Assembly: GCA_036490515.1 (NCBI GenBank)
Contig: DASXDU010000011.1
Coordinates: 496,001-560,000 of the forward strand
Source of the DNA: Palsa-1150 sp036490515
GTDB lineage: Bacteria > Myxococcota_A > Polyangia > Polyangiales > Polyangiaceae
DNA length: 64,000 nucleotides
Direction: 5' to 3'
Shown here: positions 60,349 to 64,000 of the stretch, in pieces
How the letters are laid out: every line of letters begins with the position of its first letter
Numbering within the stretch: position 1 is the stretch's first letter
Program-made: the position numbers and the translations under genes
The notes under the pieces: model-generated
Database searches by the model: none
Seen by the model: the letters and a program-made list of their open reading frames with translations, nothing else
What the model was told of the DNA's origin: nothing

Positions 60349-63042
60349 ATGCTGCTCTGTCCCCGTTGCTCGGCCCCCTGCGGAGAGTCGCACCGCTTCT
60401 GCTTTGCGTGCGGTGGCGAGCTCACGGAGTCGAACCGACCGGAAGATCCACTCCTCGGTTGCACGCTCCCCGGCGGCTATCGCGTCACGCACATGATCGG
60501 CGTCGGCGGGATGGGCCGCGTCTACTGTGCCGAGCAGGTTGCGCTCGGGCGGACCGTCGCGGTCAAGGTCGTCCACCCGCACCTCGCGGACGACGAGCTC
60601 GCCGCCGCCCGCTTCCTCAACGAGGCGCGAACGGCGAGCCGCCTGGGCCACCCCAACTCGGTCGCCATCTTCGACTTCGGCCGCACCGAGAACGGGCAGC
60701 CGTACATCGTCATGGAGTATCTGCGCGGGCGCGACCTCGCGCGCGTCGCCCACGCCGAGGGCCCGCTGCCGCTGCGCCGCGTCGCCGACGTGCTGCGCCA
60801 GACGCTCGCCGCCCTCGAGGAGGCGCACGCGCTCGGCATCGTCCACCGCGATCTCAAGCCCGACAACATCGTCCTCGAGCCACTCCGGTCCGGCCTCGAC
60901 TTCGTGAAGGTCGTCGACTTCGGCCTCGCGAAGATCCTCGAGGACGCGCCCTCGGCCCACGGCGGGGCGCTGACGCGGCCCGGGCTCGTGTGCGGCACGC
61001 CGGAGTACATGAGCCCCGAGCAGGGCCGCGGCGACCCGCTCGACGGGCGCGCCGACCTCTACTCGCTCGGGATCGTCCTCTTCGAGCTGCTGACGGGGCG
61101 TGTTCCCTTCGCGGCCGATTCGGCGACCAAGACGCTGCTCCAGCACCTCAACGAGCCTGCGCCCGATCCGCGCCGGGTCGCCCCCGAGCGCGGCATCCCC
61201 GGGCCCTTCGCCGACATCACGCGGCGATCGCTCGCGAAGACCCGCGAAGACCGCTACCAGGACGCAGGGGAGATGTCGCGCGCGCTCGAGGACGCGCTCG
61301 CCGCGGCCGAGGGCCGCCCGTCGCGCCCCGCGCCCATGACGGGGACGCGCTGCCGCGCGTGCGGTTCCCTCACGCCTCTCGGGCAGAAGTTCTGCGGTGA
61401 TTGCGGCGTCCCCATCGCGAGCAAGGCTCCTCCTGCGCCGAGCGGAGCGCCCACGCCGCCCGAATCCGCGCCGCGCGCCGGGGACGCATCCCCTCACGCG
61501 GCGACGCTCAACCGCGCCGAGGCCGTCGGCAGTGGCATCCACGCGCTGCCCCTCCTCGCGCGTGCCGACGCGCTCGAGTGGCTCGAGACGCGGCGCCACG
61601 ACGCCGGGGCCGTCCTCGCGCCGGCGCACGTGGTCGGCGAGGCGGGGAGCGGCAAAACGCGGCTCGTGGCCGAGTTCCTCGAGCGGTGCACGTCGCGCGG
61701 GGACCTCGTCGTGGCGGCCGCGCCGGACCCGGCGTGGGCTCGCGTCGCGGACACGGCCCTGCGCCATGCGGTGCGGACGCTCGCGTTCGGCGACGCCGAA
61801 CCGGACCAGCTCGAGTGGGCTTCGGCGAGCCCCGAGGCCCGCATCGGGATGGAGATTCTCCTCGGCGACACGCGCCACGGTACGGCGGTGGGTCCCGCCG
61901 ACCGTCGGCGGGCGCTGGCCGAGGCGCTCCGCTGGGCCCTCGAGCGAGCCTCGGAGCGGACCAAGGGCTCGCTCGTCGTCCTCGTCGTCGACGACCTCGA
62001 CTTCGTCGACGGCACGAGCCGCAACGCCTTCACCGATCTGCTCGCCGAGCCCCCGGCCATCGGCGCGCTCGTGGTCCTGACCTGCGCGCCGGGGGCGTCC
62101 GCCGCCGTCGATGCGCTCGAGGGCGAGACGTGGAAGCTCGCGCCGCTCGCGCCCGACACCTTCCGCCACCTGCTCCCCAGCCGGCTCGCAGGCGACCTCG
62201 GTCCCCTCGTCCCACTCCACGTCGAACATCTCCTCGCATGGGGCAACGAGAGCAAGGAGATACCCCCCGAGCGGCTCGCGGACCTCATCGCGCGCCGCGC
62301 CGAGCGGCTCCCGCCGGACGCTCGTCATGCGCTCCACGCGCTGTCGGTCTGGGGCGACGACGCGACCGCCGAGGTCCTCGCGCGCCTCCTGCCCCCCGGC
62401 GCTGCGCTCCCGGACGCGTTCGCGATCCTCGAGCGCGCGCGCCTCGTCGTCCAGACCGGTTCGCAGATCCGCATCGCGCACCCGCTCGTCCGCCGCGTCC
62501 TCTTCTCGAGCATCCCCGCCGGCCGCAAGCGAGAGATCTTCGCCAAGACCGGCGAGCTGCGTCCCGACGCGCCCCTCGAGATCCGCGCCAAGCAAGCGAT
62601 GCACGGCGGCAGCGCGCTCGAGGCACTGTCGCTCCTCGACATGCTGAGCCTGCGACGCACCGCGCAGGGCGACGCCGCCGGCGCGGTGAGCGCGCTCCGC
62701 CACGCCCTCGACGTGGCGCGCCGCGAGCTCCACCGCGACGACCTCGACGACCCCGTGTCCGCCATGCACGTCTTCGCGCGCAAGCTCGCCGAGGCCCTCG
62801 GCGCGTCCGGCCAGTGGAACGACGCCGAGGGCGTCCTGCGCGAGGCACTCGGCAACGCCGCGCCGACGAGCGAGCACCGCGCGCGCCTGCTGGCCGTCCT
62901 CGCGCGCGTCGCCCACTTCCGCCAGCACCCCACCGAGGCGCGGCGCTACATCGACGAGGCGATGCGCGTCGCGCGCCAGTCCGACCACCGGGGGCTCATG
63001 CCCCTGCTCGAGCAGATCGAGAAGTCGATCGTCGCGGCCTGA
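60349..63042 (+). CDS. Zinc-ribbon Ser/Thr kinase fused to an AAA-type ATPase
   Basis: An 897-residue protein. Residues 4-23 are a zinc ribbon ('CPRCSAPCGESHRFCFACGG'). The kinase (about 43-320) has 'GVGGMGRVYCAEQ', ATP Lys in 'VAVKVVHPHLA', 'IVHRDLKPDNIVLE', 'VVDFGLAKIL' and 'EYMSPEQGRGD'. A second zinc ribbon near 334 ('CRACGSLTPLGQKFCGDCG') follows. From about 400 a P-loop region has Walker A 'GEAGSGKTRLVAEF' (near 430) and Walker B 'VVLVVDDLDFVDG'. The last 250 residues are helical TPR-like arrays. The design joins signalling to an ATP-driven switch, as in STAND-type regulators. It lacks a membrane span. Confidence 0.9.
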   Translation: MLLCPRCSAPCGESHRFCFACGGELTESNRPEDPLLGCTLPGGYRVTHMIGVGGMGRVYCAEQVALGRTVAVKVVHPHLADDELAAARFLNEARTASRLGHPNSVAIFDFGRTENGQPYIVMEYLRGRDLARVAHAEGPLPLRRVADVLRQTLAALEEAHALGIVHRDLKPDNIVLEPLRSGLDFVKVVDFGLAKILEDAPSAHGGALTRPGLVCGTPEYMSPEQGRGDPLDGRADLYSLGIVLFELLTGRVPFAADSATKTLLQHLNEPAPDPRRVAPERGIPGPFADITRRSLAKTREDRYQDAGEMSRALEDALAAAEGRPSRPAPMTGTRCRACGSLTPLGQKFCGDCGVPIASKAPPAPSGAPTPPESAPRAGDASPHAATLNRAEAVGSGIHALPLLARADALEWLETRRHDAGAVLAPAHVVGEAGSGKTRLVAEFLERCTSRGDLVVAAAPDPAWARVADTALRHAVRTLAFGDAEPDQLEWASASPEARIGMEILLGDTRHGTAVGPADRRRALAEALRWALERASERTKGSLVVLVVDDLDFVDGTSRNAFTDLLAEPPAIGALVVLTCAPGASAAVDALEGETWKLAPLAPDTFRHLLPSRLAGDLGPLVPLHVEHLLAWGNESKEIPPERLADLIARRAERLPPDARHALHALSVWGDDATAEVLARLLPPGAALPDAFAILERARLVVQTGSQIRIAHPLVRRVLFSSIPAGRKREIFAKTGELRPDAPLEIRAKQAMHGGSALEALSLLDMLSLRRTAQGDAAGAVSALRHALDVARRELHRDDLDDPVSAMHVFARKLAEALGASGQWNDAEGVLREALGNAAPTSEHRARLLAVLARVAHFRQHPTEARRYIDEAMRVARQSDHRGLMPLLEQIEKSIVAA

Positions 63043-63253
63043 GCAGAGTCGCGGGGGGGCCCGGGGGTAGCCGTGGAGACCCGCTGGCCCTCCAGTGTGC
63101 ACCGAACTCGGCCGGTTCGTCGGCAGAGTGGTACGGTTGGTCGGAAGAAGAGCGCATTTCACGCCCAAGAGGCGCTCATCTGCGGAACTGGCGAGGCGGT
63201 CCCTGGGCATTCGCGTCCAGCCCGCCGGCCGACACCGAATCTCAGGAGACACC

Positions 63254-63865
63254 ATGCGTAAGAGCAACGTCGTCGTCGCAGTCCTCGCGGCCCTCCTCGC
63301 CGGCGCGGCCTCCATGTCCATGGGGTGCAGCGGACAGGCTCAAATTGCGGCCGGTCCCACGCCGCCGCCGCCCCCGCCGGCACCACCGGCACCCCCGGCA
63401 CCTCCGGCACCGGCGCCGGTGGCGGACGCACCCGAGCCCCCGCCCGCGTTCCACGGCGCGGAGCTAGAGCTTCCCGGAAAGGTGGACTTCGACACCGGCT
63501 CCGCGAACATCCAGGAGACCGAGAACACCCACCACAAGCTGCACCGCGTGCTGCGGCTACTCCAGAAGTACCCGAACATCACCGAGGTGCGCGTCGAAGG
63601 GCACACCGACAGCGACGGCGACCCACAGGCCAACATGCTCCTGAGCAAGGCACGCGCGGAGGCGGTAGTCGCATGGCTCGTCGCCAAGGGGATCGACCCG
63701 GCGCGCCTTCACGCCCGCGGCTGCGGCGCGAGCGACCCGATGGTCCCGAACAACTCGCCCGAGAACAAGGCGAAGAACCGGCGCACGGAGTTCGACGTCA
63801 TTCGGCTCGATGGCAAGAGGCCGGACGGGTACACCGAGGCGTGCATGCCTAACCCGCACCGGTGA
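63254..63865 (+). CDS. OmpA-like peptidoglycan-binding lipoprotein
   Basis: A 203-residue protein. The leader 'LAALLAGAASMSMGCSGQ' has a lipobox Cys. A Pro-rich linker follows. The C-terminal domain is OmpA-like: 'LPGKVDFDTGSANIQETENT', 'VRVEGHTDSDGDPQANMLLS' and 'KARAEAVVAWLVAKG', with 'NRRTEFDVIRLDGK' at the end. The Asp in 'TDSDG' and the Arg in 'NRRTEF' are residues that hold the diaminopimelate of peptidoglycan. It probably tethers the outer membrane to the wall. AGGAG lies 6 nt before the ATG. The role is like Pal, but the symbol is not given. Confidence 0.9.
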   Translation: MRKSNVVVAVLAALLAGAASMSMGCSGQAQIAAGPTPPPPPPAPPAPPAPPAPAPVADAPEPPPAFHGAELELPGKVDFDTGSANIQETENTHHKLHRVLRLLQKYPNITEVRVEGHTDSDGDPQANMLLSKARAEAVVAWLVAKGIDPARLHARGCGASDPMVPNNSPENKAKNRRTEFDVIRLDGKRPDGYTEACMPNPHR

Positions 63866-63984
63866 GTGGCGGAAGCGGCGGCGGGCGGCCCTGCATTCAG
63901 GCGTCGCCCGCGTCGCGACCCACTTGGCCTTCGAGGCGACCGCCAACAAGGCTTCGCCACCGGCCGCGGGTGTCTAGGAGGAGC

Positions 63985-64000
63985 GTGACCACCACGCGGC
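63985..64000 (+). CDS. Possible start of the next gene
   Basis: GGAGGAG (63977-63983) lies just before a GTG at 63985, a convincing start context. Only five codons are visible before the window ends. The 119 bp between the OmpA-like stop and this point hold nothing else that I can identify. Confidence 0.25.

Overview
The window is strongly GC-rich bacterial chromosome, coding-dense on both strands, with frequent GTG starts and many 1-26 nt gene overlaps. The gene types suggest a myxobacterium-like member of the Myxococcota, perhaps Polyangiales: several Hanks-type Ser/Thr kinases with zinc-ribbon or Pro/Ala tails, DUF4388 and PEGA/TPR proteins, many lipoproteins with Ser-Gly linkers, and a Gly-rich motif typical of the group. 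This placement is inference. I see no rRNA, tRNA, CRISPR array, insertion sequence or phage genes.

Layout. 1-4.3 kb: end of an M1-peptidase-like gene, a membrane protein, glycogen synthase (glgA) and an RluA-type pseudouridine synthase. 4.0-5.9 kb: a ribbon-helix-helix protein and a ParA ATPase carrying two zinc fingers, next to a very large inverted repeat. 5.9-9.0 kb: purH, a sigma-region-4-like regulator and the remains of a Ser/Thr kinase gene. 9.1-13.5 kb: an operon with an alpha/beta-hydrolase lacking all three catalytic residues, followed by DppC-, DppA- and DppB-type transporter genes without ATPases. 13.5-21.8 kb (all minus strand): a small secreted protein, a PpiC-like foldase, a HupE/UreJ membrane protein, an SPFH/zinc-ribbon protein, a small Cys-rich protein, a membrane kinase and a membrane-anchored response regulator. 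22.0-24.3 kb: an unrecognised helical protein, a gene-poor stretch and an XRE-type regulator.

24.4-41.4 kb is a cell-surface island. It holds six multi-spanning GT-C-type glycosyltransferase-like proteins, two paralogous DUF4185-type lipoproteins, an SGNH-hydrolase-like protein, an ankyrin lipoprotein and a Kelch-repeat protein. The likely theme is glycosylation of surface polymers or proteins from lipid-linked sugars, but no lipid-linked sugar synthase is present here. 41.4-53.1 kb holds a zinc-ribbon protein, a carboxylesterase, a Cys-rich lipoprotein, a kinase plus TPR/PEGA protein pair, a CPBP protease, a GH5 glycosidase, a thioredoxin-like lipoprotein, a phosphoesterase, hflX and a Ser-Gly lipoprotein. 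53.1-63.9 kb: a DUF4139 lipoprotein and a secretin on the minus strand, divergent from a soluble kinase, a FecR-like protein, a kinase-AAA fusion and an OmpA-like lipoprotein.

The signalling content is high: four intact kinases plus one kinase remnant. Most exported proteins are lipoproteins. Short in-frame GC-rich hexanucleotide repeats lie in the linkers of at least four unrelated proteins.
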